Below are positions 1-7,247 of a stretch of 15,985 nt of DNA, one piece after another; position 1 is the stretch's first letter, and each line of letters starts with the position of its first letter. The translations under genes and the position numbers were made by a program. This DNA is from Pseudomonadota bacterium. Lineage in GTDB: Bacteria; Pseudomonadota; Alphaproteobacteria; Caulobacterales; Caulobacteraceae. Below the pieces are notes generated by a model that was not told the DNA's origin, ran no database searches, and saw only the letters and a program-made list of their open reading frames with translations. The DNA is taken from contig JAEXJH010000127.1 of NCBI GenBank assembly GCA_023445955.1, positions 1 through 15,985 of the forward strand, in the 5' to 3' direction.

Positions 1-559
1 GTACGGTGTAGCCGCGGGCCACGCCGGCCTTCATGTTGGCGATCTGCTCGTCGAAATAGCGCGGCACGTCGCGCATGCGGCCGATGTAGCGGCGATAGCC
101 TTCGGCGCTGGAATAGCTGCTGCGGGCGGCCAGGCCCGACCAGAACTGAGTGTCGGCGTTGAATGGCGCTTCCCAGGTCCGGTACTTGCCCTGGGCGACG
201 AAGGCCTCGCGGCTGGGGCGCAGCACCGCGGCGTTGATCTTTTCCTCAGGCGACAGCTGGTCGGCGGGGATCTTGTTCAGCTCGGCCAGGGTCTTGGTCC
301 AGTAGGCCAGGCGAGCCTCCTGGGTGGCCGCATCGACATGCTGCAGCGTGCCGGCGCCGCCACTGAACGGCGCGTCGCTGGCCAGCCGTCCGAACTCCTT
401 CTGTCGCCAGGCCCACTCGGTGTCATAGAGCGCCTTGAGGCGAGCATCGGCGTCCGTAGCCGTCGCGGCCGGCTGCGCGGCGGTCTGGGCCAGCGAAACC
501 GCCGGGGCGCCGGCCATCAGGGCCAGGGCGGAAACGAGCATCAGGGACCGAACGAACAA
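1..559 (-). CDS. Exported DUF885-family protein, 5' part (truncated by window edge)
   Basis: This is the N-terminal ~186 residues of a minus-strand gene that runs off the left edge. The best start is TTG at 557-559, which has GGAG (567-570 on the opposite strand) 7 nt upstream; an in-frame ATG at 541 has no such site. The protein opens MFVRSLMLVSALALMAGAP and continues to VSLAQ, a Sec signal peptide probably cleaved near residues 24-25. The mature part is helical and charged, with the stretch SAEGYRRYIGRMRDVPRYFD followed by EQIANMKAGVARGYTV. That Y..YI.R....P.YF..Q..N...G pattern is what I know from DUF885 proteins, periplasmic or lipoprotein peptidase-like proteins common in Caulobacter and sphingomonads. 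The reaction is unknown from this fragment because the metal-binding C-terminal half is outside the window. Family assignment is by pattern memory and moderately sure; the export signal is seen directly. Confidence 0.75.
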   Translation of the reverse strand, partial: MFVRSLMLVSALALMAGAPAVSLAQTAAQPAATATDADARLKALYDTEWAWRQKEFGRLASDAPFSGGAGTLQHVDAATQEARLAYWTKTLAELNKIPADQLSPEEKINAAVLRPSREAFVAQGKYRTWEAPFNADTQFWSGLAARSSYSSAEGYRRYIGRMRDVPRYFDEQIANMKAGVARGYTV

Positions 560-663
560 GGGCAGTCTCCATGGACTTGAAAGCGGGTGATCAGGACGCC
601 GCCAGCAGCACGGGCGGGAGGTTTGGGCTATTGCCGGAAAGGTCACGCTTGCCGGCCCACGGG

Positions 664-714
664 TCAATTCAGGCGGGCCATGTCGTCGAGGCCGAGCACA
701 CCGCTCGCACGCAT
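664..714 (-). CDS. Possible 16-aa leader peptide ORF (MRASGVLGLDDMARLN)
   Basis: This minus-strand ATG at 712-714 is preceded, 5 nt away, by GGGGAGG (complement of 720-726), a near-ideal Shine-Dalgarno sequence. It opens 16 codons ending in TGA at 664-666. The ORF lies about 26 nt downstream of the AT-rich palindromic island at 741-760, where a promoter could sit, and about 105 nt upstream of the DUF885 start. It could be a translated leader, a decayed gene start, or chance. The ribosome-binding site is what makes it worth listing. I recognise no similarity in the peptide. Confidence 0.25.
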   Translation of the reverse strand: MRASGVLGLDDMARLN

Positions 715-740
715 CTTCGCCTCCCCAAGCGTCAGCATTC

Positions 741-760
741 ACGATATCGTATATGGTATT
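741..760 (-). promoter_or_regulatory. AT-rich palindromic island upstream of DUF885 gene
   Basis: A perfect 10-bp palindrome ACGATATCGT (741-750) runs into TATATGGTATT, a strikingly AT-rich patch in GC-rich surroundings. It lies about 180 bp upstream of the DUF885 start and just upstream of the possible leader ORF. It shares ATCGTATA with the patch at 1990-2000 upstream of the MetX-like gene. An operator or promoter element is plausible, but no specific regulator can be named. Confidence 0.3.
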
Positions 761-807
761 AGCACCGAAGCAAGTCGCGAGCGCGCCGCGCACGGATCCG
801 AGGATCG

Positions 808-830
808 CAGGGCGATGTGCGATCGCCCTG
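808..830. terminator. Stem-loop downstream of MetX-like hydrolase gene
   Basis: CAGGGCGAT (808-816) and ATCGCCCTG (822-830) are a perfect 9-bp inverted repeat with a 5-nt loop, about 40 bp past the stop of the minus-strand gene ending at 869. No T-tract follows on either strand, so it is not a classical intrinsic terminator. It may still act as a 3' end-stabilising or Rho-assisting hairpin. Confidence 0.4.
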
Positions 831-868
831 AACCCCGTCTCGGCCGAGAAAGTCCCCTCGCCCGCCGC

Positions 869-1954
869 CTAGCGCTTTTCGGACCGCGCTAGGAGCTCGA
901 CCAGGTCCGTCTTCCAGAACTTGGCCCAGGTGTGGGTGCCGTGGCCGCGTGTGTCGGGCGTAGCCTGGATCAGGATGAACTTGCCGTTCTTCAGCCGCTT
1001 GGCTGCCGGCTCGGCGATGCCCAGGCTGGGCGGGTTGATGAAGTCGTCGCTGGAATTCACCCAGGTGACCGGCACGGTGATCTTCTCCAGGTCCGCCGAC
1101 GGGTCGTAGTCGCCGGACGCCGCCAGCTGATACAGCATGTCGTTGGCGTCGCGCGTGGGCAGGTCCTTGGCGAAGCGCTCCTCGAAGAAGGCGTCGGCGG
1201 CGTCGCGGGTCGGCGCCTGGGCTTGCCAGTTCGGCGGGGCCGAGCCGGCGACCAGCAGCAGGCTGACCGCGCCGCGCAGGCCCAGGACCGGCTGCTGCTG
1301 GTAGTCGCCGCCCATCCACGCGGGATCGGCTTTGATCGACTCCATCGCCGCCTTGCGCCAGACGCGGTTCAGGCCGGCGATCTGCACCGGAGCGCACGCC
1401 AGCGGCATGATCGCCTGGGCGAAGCCTGGATGCGCCTCGCCCCACATGAAGCCGTGCATGCAGCCCATCGAGGTGCCCATCAGCAGGCGCAGATGGTCGA
1501 CCTTCAGCCCGTCGACCAGCAGCAGGCGCTGGGCCTCGACCATGTCGGCATAGCCATAGTGCGGGAACTTGGCGCGCAGGCCGTTGCTCGGCTTGGACGA
1601 GCCGCCGTGGCCGATGCCGTCGGGCAGGATCACGTAGTAGCGGGTGATGTCGAGAGGCTGGCCGGGGCCGTAGAGCTCATCGGCGAACTGCGGTTGCAGG
1701 AACTGCGCGCCGGAGCCGCCGGTGCCGTGCAGGACCATCACCGCGTTGGTCACGTGGCCCTGGGCGTCACGCTTGGGCTGGCCTAACGTGCGGTAGTGCA
1801 GTTTGAGGTTCGGCAGGCTCTCGCCCGATTTGAACGTGAAGCTCGGGACGACATAGTCGCCCTGCGTGACCTGCTGCTCGTACGGCGTCGCCGCCATGGC
1901 TGCGCCGGTGGTGGCCAGGACGAGGGCGCTGAAGGCCGCTGCCAGGATCCTCAT
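869..1954 (-). CDS. Exported alpha/beta-hydrolase, homoserine O-acetyltransferase (MetX)-like
   Basis: This 361-aa protein has a clear signal peptide (residues 1-21, cleavage after AMA), so the enzyme should act in the periplasm. Start ATG 1954 is supported by AGGGGAG 6 nt upstream (1961-1967). The fold is alpha/beta hydrolase. An N-terminal strand region resembles MetX (SGESLPNLKLHYRTLG, 43-58), then comes the oxyanion-side HGTGG (76-80), the nucleophile elbow GTSMGCMHG (160-168, Ser162), an acid in NSSDDFINPP (Asp303 or Asp304) and the C-terminal RGHGTHTW (336-343; His338 or His341). The catalytic triad therefore looks complete. The MetX-type glycine-rich stretch after strand 5 is replaced by PDGIGHGGSSKPS (111-123), and homoserine acetyltransferase is cytoplasmic, so I infer a secreted esterase or hydrolase rather than methionine biosynthesis. 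The substrate is unknown. It lies 85 bp downstream of cobO on the same strand, probably with its own promoter near 1990-2000. Confidence 0.85.
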   Translation of the reverse strand: MRILAAAFSALVLATTGAAMAATPYEQQVTQGDYVVPSFTFKSGESLPNLKLHYRTLGQPKRDAQGHVTNAVMVLHGTGGSGAQFLQPQFADELYGPGQPLDITRYYVILPDGIGHGGSSKPSNGLRAKFPHYGYADMVEAQRLLLVDGLKVDHLRLLMGTSMGCMHGFMWGEAHPGFAQAIMPLACAPVQIAGLNRVWRKAAMESIKADPAWMGGDYQQQPVLGLRGAVSLLLVAGSAPPNWQAQAPTRDAADAFFEERFAKDLPTRDANDMLYQLAASGDYDPSADLEKITVPVTWVNSSDDFINPPSLGIAEPAAKRLKNGKFILIQATPDTRGHGTHTWAKFWKTDLVELLARSEKR

Positions 1955-1989
1955 GCGCTTCTCCCCTTGCGCCGCTTAGGCTTCAAGCA

Positions 1990-2001
1990 ATCGTATACGT
2001 T
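1990..2001 (-). promoter_or_regulatory. AT-rich patch with CGTATACG palindrome upstream of MetX-like gene
   Basis: The 8-bp palindrome CGTATACG (1992-1999) lies about 40 bp upstream of the ATG at 1954, inside the 85-bp gap after cobO. Its position and AT content fit a promoter -10 region or a small operator for the hydrolase gene. The motif resembles in general terms the palindromes bound by GntR/LacI-type repressors, but that is only a loose analogy. Confidence 0.3.
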
Positions 2002-2039
2002 ACGAGTTTCAGTCCGGTCCAGACCGAAGCGAGGCGCGG

Positions 2040-2651
2040 CTAGAACTCGATCCCCGCCTGGGCCTTCACGCCCGAGCGGAACGGGTGCTTGACCACCGCC
2101 ATCTCGGTGACGAGGTCGGCGGCGTCGATCAAGGCCTGGGGCGCGTTGCGCCCGGTGACGATCACGTGCTTGCCCTCGGGACGGTTGACGATCGCCTCGA
2201 CCACCTCGTCGGTCGGCAGGTAGTCGTAGCGCAGGACGATGTTCAGCTCGTCGGCCACCACCATGTCGATCTCGGGGTCGGCGATGCGGGCCTTGACCGT
2301 CTCCCAGGCCTCGCGGGCCACGGCGATGTCGCGGGCGCGATCCTGGGTGTCCCAGGTGAAGCCCTCGCCCATCGGCTTGAACTCGACCTGATCGGGGAAG
2401 GCGTCGAACACCACCTTCTCGCCGGTCTGCAGCGCGCCCTTGACGAACTGGATCACCGAGACCCTCTGGCCGTGGCCGATGGCGCGGCAGACCATGCCCA
2501 GCGCCGCCGTGGTCTTGCCCTTGCCGGGGCCGGTGTTGACGATCAGCAGGCCCTTCTCGATCTGCCGCTCGGCCATCATCTTGGCGCGCGCGACCTGGAC
2601 CTTGGCCATCTTGGCGTTGTGCTTGGCGTTGAGCTCGGCTTCATCCGTCAC
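2040..2651 (-). CDS. cobO: Cob(I)yrinic acid a,c-diamide adenosyltransferase (CobO/BtuR family)
   Basis: This cytoplasmic enzyme transfers the 5'-deoxyadenosyl group of ATP to the cobalt of reduced corrinoid, in late cobalamin synthesis and salvage. The 203-aa length is usual for the CobA/CobO/BtuR family. Visible motifs are a positively charged N-terminal helix (1-32), the P-loop GPGKGKTT (41-48), VIQFVKG (66-72), GFTW (97-100), the acidic VADELN (132-137) after strand 4, VIVTGRNAP (163-171), and the typical C-terminus VKHPFRSGVKAQAGIEF (187-203). The start is GTG at 2649-2651, chosen because AGGAG (2659-2663) lies 7 nt upstream and the family N-terminus matches. No other cobalamin gene is visible; its nearest upstream neighbour is divergent. 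No cobalamin riboswitch was recognised in the 342-bp leader region. Identification is very secure. Confidence 0.97.
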   Translation of the reverse strand: MTDEAELNAKHNAKMAKVQVARAKMMAERQIEKGLLIVNTGPGKGKTTAALGMVCRAIGHGQRVSVIQFVKGALQTGEKVVFDAFPDQVEFKPMGEGFTWDTQDRARDIAVAREAWETVKARIADPEIDMVVADELNIVLRYDYLPTDEVVEAIVNRPEGKHVIVTGRNAPQALIDAADLVTEMAVVKHPFRSGVKAQAGIEF

Positions 2652-2751
2652 GGGCGCTCTCCTAAGCGAGTTACAGCGGCGTTCTTGTGGCGCGATTTGG
2701 CCCGCGCCGACAGCGGCCCGATCTTAAGGCCAAGCTTTTCCGCCCTCGGAC

Positions 2752-2776
2752 GGAACCTTCGCCGCCCCGCGCCGTT
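2752..2776 (+). promoter_or_regulatory. EcfG/SigT-type general stress promoter (GGAAC-N16-CGTT)
   Basis: GGAAC at 2752-2756 and CGTT at 2773-2776 are separated by exactly 16 bp, and the first box continues as GGAACC. This matches the promoter consensus I know for alphaproteobacterial EcfG sigma factors (SigT in Caulobacter), which control the general stress response. It points to the kinase-CheR-CheB-kinase operon and would give a leader of about 210 nt. Both boxes and the spacing are seen directly; use by SigT is inferred. Confidence 0.6.
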
Positions 2777-2886
2777 AGAGGCTCGCGTGATGGGGCGCGC
2801 GGTCGGGGATATCCAGTGACTTTCAAGCGTATATGCGTGCTTTGCGTCGGCAGGCCGACTGTCCGCGCGCGCGAAGTCGGTTACCC

Positions 2887-2905
2887 GGTCCGGTTCGCCG
2901 GGACC
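2887..2905 (+). promoter_or_regulatory. UUCG-tetraloop hairpin in kinase operon leader
   Basis: GGT (2887-2889) and CCGG (2890-2893) pair with CCGG (2898-2901) and ACC (2903-2905) around a TTCG loop (2894-2897), with one bulged G at 2902. Strand C(UUCG)G-type caps are unusually stable; here the closing pair is G-C. It lies about 90 nt upstream of the kinase start, inside the leader predicted from the EcfG promoter. It has no T-tract, so it is more likely a leader structure than a terminator. Confidence 0.3.
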
Positions 2906-2993
2906 GCCCCACACCCGCGCACTTGCTGAGACTCGCAAGATCGCCCATCCCGGCTGCCGGGCTTCACCGAACACTCCCGATTTCGAGAACCGC

Positions 2994-5900
2994 ATGTCCC
3001 TGATCGAACCACGCAACGCGTCCAAGACCGGCACGAGGGCGGAGCTGTGGTCGGCGCTGGGCATGGGCCTGGCGCTGGCCTTCTTCCTGATCAGTGGCAC
3101 GATCGCCTATCGCAACATCGAGACGCTGCGGACCGATAGCGAGCAGATCTGGCATACGCACGAGGTGCTGATCGCGCTGGACGACGTGCTCGCGACGGTC
3201 CAGGACGCCGAGACCGGTCAGCGCGGCTACCTGCTCACCAGCAATGAACGCTACCTGGCGCCCTATCAGCGGGCGGTGACCGAAGCGACGAGCCGTACCG
3301 AGGCCCTCGGCGACCTGACCAAGGACAACGCCATCCAGAGGGCCAGCCACATCCAGCTCAAGCGCCAGATCGACGCCAAGCTGGCCGAGCTGGCGGAAAC
3401 CGTCGAACTCCAGCGCACCAAAGGCCCGCAAGCGGCTCTGGCCGTCGTGTTGACCGATCGCGGCAAGACCGAGATGGACGCCATCCGCCAGCGCCTGGAC
3501 GTCATGCGCGGCGAGGAAAACCGCCTGCGCGATATCCGCCTGAAGGAAATGGATATCGCCCATCGCACCGCCACGGTCAGCAGCGTGCTGTCGGCCGTGC
3601 TGGGCGCGTTGCTGACCTTCGCCGTCTTCGCCCTGATCCGCCGCAGCAGTCAGGCCCGCGCCCGCCAGCAATGGCTACAGGCCGGCCAGGTCGGCCTCTC
3701 CGAAGCCATGATCGGCGACAAGACCGTCGAGGAGCTGAGCGACAGCATCCTGCGCTTCCTGTCGCAATATGTGGGCTTCCAGGCCGGCGCGCTGTTCAAG
3801 GGCGAGAACGGTCACTTCTATCGCGCCGCCGCCCTGGGCATCCCCGCCGACGCCGAGACGCCGCTGCGCTTCAACCTGACCGAGGGCCTGCTGGGCAAGG
3901 TGGCGGCCGAGGGCCACGCGACCATCGTTCGCGACGTACCCGACGGTTACCTGACCATCGGTTCGGCGCTGGGCCGCGACAAGCCCAAGCATCTCGTCCT
4001 GGTGCCCACCCACGCCGATGACATGGTCAACGCCGTGATCGAGCTGGGCTTCCTGCATACGGTCGACGAACAGATCCTGGAGCTGCTGAGCCAGGCCTCG
4101 GGCGCGATCGGCGTCTCGCTGCGCTCGGCCCGCTACCGCTCGCAGCTGCAGAACGCCCTGGAAGAGACCCAGCGCCAGTCCGAAGAACTGCAGGTCCAGA
4201 GCGAGGAGCTGCGCGTCTCCAACGAGGAGCTGGAGGAACAGGGCCGCGCCCTCAAGGAATCCCAGACCCGCCTCGAGCAGCAGCAGGTCGAGCTGGAGCA
4301 GACCAACAGCCAGCTGGAAGAACAGGCCTCGACCCTGGAAGCCCAACGCGACGAGCTGGAACGCACCAGCTCTGCCGTCCAGCTGAAGGCCCGCGAACTT
4401 GCCCAGGCCAGCCAGTACAAGTCCGACTTCCTGGCCAATATGAGCCACGAGCTGCGCACGCCGCTGAACTCGCTGCTGATCCTGTCCAAGCTGCTCAGCG
4501 ACAATCCGGCCGGCAACCTCTCCAGCGAGCAGGTCAAGTTCGCCCAGACGATCGAGTCCTCGGGCAACGACCTGCTGACGCTGATCAACGACATCCTGGA
4601 CCTCTCGAAGATCGAGGCCGGTCATATCGAGGTGCGACCCGAGAACCTGCCGCTGCAGCGCCTGACCGGCGACCTGCGCTCGCTGTTCCAGCCCCTGGCG
4701 GACGAGCGTAAGCTGGGCTTCGAGATCAAGGTCGCCAAGAACGCTCCCAACGTGCTGGAGACCGATCGCCAGCGCCTGGAGCAGGTGCTGAAGAACCTGC
4801 TGTCGAACGCCTTCAAGTTCACTCAGGGCGGCCAGGTGACCCTGGCCATCGCCGCGGCCGGCGAGGACGAGGTGGCCTTCGCGGTAACCGACACCGGCAT
4901 CGGCATCGCTCGCGAGCAGCAGGAGAGCATTTTCGAGGCCTTCCGCCAGGCCGACGGTACGATCAGCCGCAAGTACGGCGGCACGGGCCTTGGCCTGTCG
5001 ATCAGCCGCGAGCTTTCGCGCCTGCTGGGCGGCAGGATCACGCTGGACAGCACACCGGGCGTGGGCAGCACGTTCACTGTGACCATCCCGCACACCTATG
5101 ATCCGGCCCGCGTGGCGGCGCGTCCCGAGCCGTCCGCGGCTCCGGCGCCCGCCCCCGTCAGCGCACCGGCTCGCGTCGCCAAGCCGGTGCTGCGCACGAT
5201 CGAGGACGATCGCGACAACCTGACCACCGGCCGCCGCGTGCTGCTGGTGATCGAGGACGACGACAAGTTCGCCGGCATCGTCCGCGACCTGTCGCGCGAA
5301 CTGGGCTTCCAGTGCCTGGTCGCCGGCACCGCCGAAGGCGCCCTGAAGCTGGCCCGCCAGTACAAGCCCAGCGCCGTGGTGCTGGACGTCGGCCTGCCCG
5401 ACGAGTCCGGCCTGATGGTGCTGGACCGCCTGAAGCGCGACGACGCCACGCGCCACATCCCGATCCACGTGATCTCGGGCACCGACCACAGCCAGACGGC
5501 CCTGTCGCTGGGCGCCATTGGCTATCTGGTCAAGCCGGTGAAGCGCGACGACCTGGCCCAGGTGCTGACCACCCTGCAGTCCAAGCTCTCCAGCACCGTG
5601 CGCCGCGTGCTGATCGTCGAGGACGACGACGTGCAGCGCGACGCGGTCGGCAAGCTGCTCTCCTCGGGCGATGTCGAGACCGTCGGCGTCGGCACGGCGG
5701 CCGAGTGCCTGGAGGCTCTCAAGACCCAGACCTTCGACTGCATGGTGCTGGACCTGTCGCTGCCGGACGCCTCGGGCTTCAGCCTGCTGGAGACGCTGAG
5801 CCAGGACGGCGAGCACGCCTTCCCACCGGTGATCGTCTACACCGGCCACGACTTGTCGGCCGACGACGAGCAGCGCCTGCGCCGCTATTCCAGCTCGATC

Positions 5901-6422
5901 ATCATCAAGGGCGCCAAGTCGCCCGAGCGCCTGCTGGACGAAGTCTCGCTGTTCCTGCACCAGGTGGTCGCCGAGCTGCCGCCCGAGCAGCAGAAGATGA
6001 TCCAGAAGGCCCGCAACCGCGACGCCGTGCTGGAAGGCCGCCGCGTGCTGATCGTCGAGGACGACATCCGCAACGTCTACTCGCTGACCAATGTGCTGGA
6101 GCCTCGCGGCGCCGTCGTCGAGATCGCTCGCAACGGCCAGGAAGCGCTCGAGGCCCTGGCCCGCTCGGCCGAGGAAGATCCGGCCAACGCCATCGACCTC
6201 GTCCTGATGGACGTGATGATGCCGGTGATGGACGGCCTGACCGCCACGCGCCGGATCCGCGAGGACGCCCGCTGGGCCAAGCTGCCGATCCTGATGCTGA
6301 CCGCCAAGGCCATGCCCGACGACCAGGAGCGCTGCATCGCCGCCGGCGCCAGCGACTACATGGCCAAGCCGATCGACGTGGACAAGCTGCTGTCCCTGGT
6401 CCGGGTCTGGATGCCGAGGTAG
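2994..6422 (+). CDS. Membrane hybrid histidine kinase: CHASE3-GAF-coiled coil-HisKA-HATPase-REC-REC-REC
   Basis: This is an 1142-aa sensor kinase with two membrane helices (about 20-37 and 195-215) that enclose a periplasmic CHASE3 domain carrying the hallmark [12 protein letters not shown] (71-82). There is no HAMP; a GAF domain follows (about 240-378). Next is a long glutamate-rich coiled coil (about 380-475) with three exact heptads [14 protein letters not shown] and NEELEEQ (396-416). HisKA has phosphoacceptor His485 in SHELRTP; the ATPase has N-box [10 protein letters not shown] (601-610), DTGIGI (633-638) and GGTGLGLSI (662-670). A Pro/Ala linker (703-730) leads to three receivers: Asp798 with Lys847-Pro; Asp920 with Lys972-Gly (Pro absent); and Asp1073 with Lys1125-Pro. 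All three keep the acidic pocket and acceptor Asp. It probably autophosphorylates and relays to its own receivers and to partners. It is first in a four-gene operon behind an EcfG-type promoter. The signal sensed is unknown. Confidence 0.95.
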   Translation: MSLIEPRNASKTGTRAELWSALGMGLALAFFLISGTIAYRNIETLRTDSEQIWHTHEVLIALDDVLATVQDAETGQRGYLLTSNERYLAPYQRAVTEATSRTEALGDLTKDNAIQRASHIQLKRQIDAKLAELAETVELQRTKGPQAALAVVLTDRGKTEMDAIRQRLDVMRGEENRLRDIRLKEMDIAHRTATVSSVLSAVLGALLTFAVFALIRRSSQARARQQWLQAGQVGLSEAMIGDKTVEELSDSILRFLSQYVGFQAGALFKGENGHFYRAAALGIPADAETPLRFNLTEGLLGKVAAEGHATIVRDVPDGYLTIGSALGRDKPKHLVLVPTHADDMVNAVIELGFLHTVDEQILELLSQASGAIGVSLRSARYRSQLQNALEETQRQSEELQVQSEELRVSNEELEEQGRALKESQTRLEQQQVELEQTNSQLEEQASTLEAQRDELERTSSAVQLKARELAQASQYKSDFLANMSHELRTPLNSLLILSKLLSDNPAGNLSSEQVKFAQTIESSGNDLLTLINDILDLSKIEAGHIEVRPENLPLQRLTGDLRSLFQPLADERKLGFEIKVAKNAPNVLETDRQRLEQVLKNLLSNAFKFTQGGQVTLAIAAAGEDEVAFAVTDTGIGIAREQQESIFEAFRQADGTISRKYGGTGLGLSISRELSRLLGGRITLDSTPGVGSTFTVTIPHTYDPARVAARPEPSAAPAPAPVSAPARVAKPVLRTIEDDRDNLTTGRRVLLVIEDDDKFAGIVRDLSRELGFQCLVAGTAEGALKLARQYKPSAVVLDVGLPDESGLMVLDRLKRDDATRHIPIHVISGTDHSQTALSLGAIGYLVKPVKRDDLAQVLTTLQSKLSSTVRRVLIVEDDDVQRDAVGKLLSSGDVETVGVGTAAECLEALKTQTFDCMVLDLSLPDASGFSLLETLSQDGEHAFPPVIVYTGHDLSADDEQRLRRYSSSIIIKGAKSPERLLDEVSLFLHQVVAELPPEQQKMIQKARNRDAVLEGRRVLIVEDDIRNVYSLTNVLEPRGAVVEIARNGQEALEALARSAEEDPANAIDLVLMDVMMPVMDGLTATRRIREDARWAKLPILMLTAKAMPDDQERCIAAGASDYMAKPIDVDKLLSLVRVWMPR

Positions 6423-6425
6423 CCG

Positions 6426-7247
6426 GTGTCAGAGATCGAAGACCTCGAGATCCAGCTGCTGCTGGAGGCGCTGTTCCAGCGCTACCACTACGACTTCCGC
6501 CACTATGCGCGGGCGTCGATCAAGCGCCGCCTGATCCAGGCGCGCCTGCAACTGGGCTTTCCCACCATTTCGGCCATGCAGGACCGCGTCCTGCATGACG
6601 CCTCCGCCCTGCCTCGCCTGCTGGACTTCCTGACCGTCCAGGTCAGCGAGATGTTCCGCGACCCGACCTACTTCAAGGCGCTGCGCGAGAAGGTGCTGCC
6701 GCACCTGCGCACCTATCCGTCGCTAAAGGTCTGGATCGCCGGCTCCAGCACCGGCGAGGAGGTCTATTCGATGGCCATCCTGTTCAAGGAGGAAGGCCTC
6801 TACGACCGGACGATCTTCTACGCGACCGACATCAATCCCGAGGCGCTGGCGGCGGCGGAGGCCGGCGTCTATGCGATCGACCGCATCCGCAAGTTCACCG
6901 AGAACCACCAGAAGTCGGGCGGCAAGTCGTCGCTGTCGGACTATTACACCGCCGCCTATGGCCGGGCCGCGTTCGACAAGGGCCTGCGCGAGCGGGTGGT
7001 ATTCTCGGACCACAGCCTGGTCACCGACGCGGTGTTCGCCGAGATGCACCTGATCTCGTGCCGCAACGTGATGATCTATTTCGATCGCCCGCTGCAGGAC
7101 CGCGCCATCGGCCTGTTCCACGAGTCTCTGGCCCGCAAGGGCTTCCTGGGGCTAGGCTCGAAGGAGAGCCTGCGCTTCTCCAGCCACGCCTCGGCGTTCA
7201 GCGACTTCGTGGCCGGCGAGAAGATCTACCAGAGGCGCGAGCCATGA
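6426..7247 (+). CDS. CheR-type protein-glutamate O-methyltransferase
   Basis: This 273-aa protein is of normal CheR length. It would use S-adenosylmethionine to methylate glutamate side chains of a signalling protein. An N-terminal helical domain (about 1-70) precedes EMFRDP (75-80), the SAM-binding loop AGSSTGEEVYSMA (105-117, with Ser at 107-108 where classic CheR has CS), ATDINPEAL (133-141), and SCRNVMIYFD (211-220). All the diagnostic CheR motifs are therefore present. The start is GTG at 6426, three bases after the kinase stop, with GAGG 6 nt upstream inside the end of the kinase gene, so translation is probably coupled. No receptor (MCP) gene is in the window, and the upstream kinase does not end in a CheR-tethering NWETF-like pentapeptide. 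The likeliest substrate is the kinase coiled coil, which is inference. The gene overlaps the CheB gene by ATGA. Confidence 0.93.
   Translation: MSEIEDLEIQLLLEALFQRYHYDFRHYARASIKRRLIQARLQLGFPTISAMQDRVLHDASALPRLLDFLTVQVSEMFRDPTYFKALREKVLPHLRTYPSLKVWIAGSSTGEEVYSMAILFKEEGLYDRTIFYATDINPEALAAAEAGVYAIDRIRKFTENHQKSGGKSSLSDYYTAAYGRAAFDKGLRERVVFSDHSLVTDAVFAEMHLISCRNVMIYFDRPLQDRAIGLFHESLARKGFLGLGSKESLRFSSHASAFSDFVAGEKIYQRREP

Larger units (their letters stand above)
560..868. other. Intergenic region between DUF885 gene and MetX-like hydrolase gene
   Basis: These 309 bp separate two minus-strand genes. They hold, from right to left in transcription order, a 9-bp perfect stem-loop (808-830), an AT-rich island with a 10-bp palindrome (741-750), and a possible 16-codon leader ORF with a strong Shine-Dalgarno sequence (664-714). 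Between 560 and 660 I see nothing except the DUF885 ribosome-binding site. No long ORF here has a plausible start and codon bias. Confidence 0.6.
2652..2993. other. Divergent promoter region between cobO and the hybrid kinase operon
   Basis: These 342 bp hold the cobO ribosome-binding site at the left, an EcfG-type promoter pointing right (2752-2776), an AT-containing patch at 2821-2836, a UUCG-capped hairpin (2887-2905), a GACTC (GANTC-type, CcrM) site at 2930-2934, and a small hairpin (2949-2961) before the kinase start. A 9-codon ATG ORF at 2790-2819 begins just after the predicted transcription start, but nothing supports its translation. I could not define a cobO promoter. Confidence 0.6.

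Noticed and set aside
2015..2026. CGGT/ACCG mini-hairpin downstream of cobO as a terminator
   Set aside because: The stem is only 4 bp with a 4-nt loop and no T-tract follows, so it is too weak to call.
2790..2819. Nine-codon ATG ORF (MGRAVGDIQ) just after the predicted EcfG start site
   Set aside because: It has no convincing ribosome-binding site and is short enough to occur by chance.
2652..2993. Possible cobalamin riboswitch upstream of cobO
   Set aside because: I looked on the minus strand for the conserved B12-box and GCCACTG-type core and found neither; the stems present do not form that architecture.
2648..3100. 150-aa minus-strand ORF ahead of cobO
   Set aside because: It covers the divergent promoter region and the first 100 bp of the kinase, has Arg/Ala/Ser-rich shadow composition, no ribosome-binding site and overlaps the cobO start.
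3675..5960. 761-aa open frame antisense to the hybrid kinase
   Set aside because: It mirrors the kinase in the complementary frame of GC-rich codons, is rich in Leu/Gln/Ala/Asp-type shadow composition, shows no domain, and the kinase on the other strand is beyond doubt.
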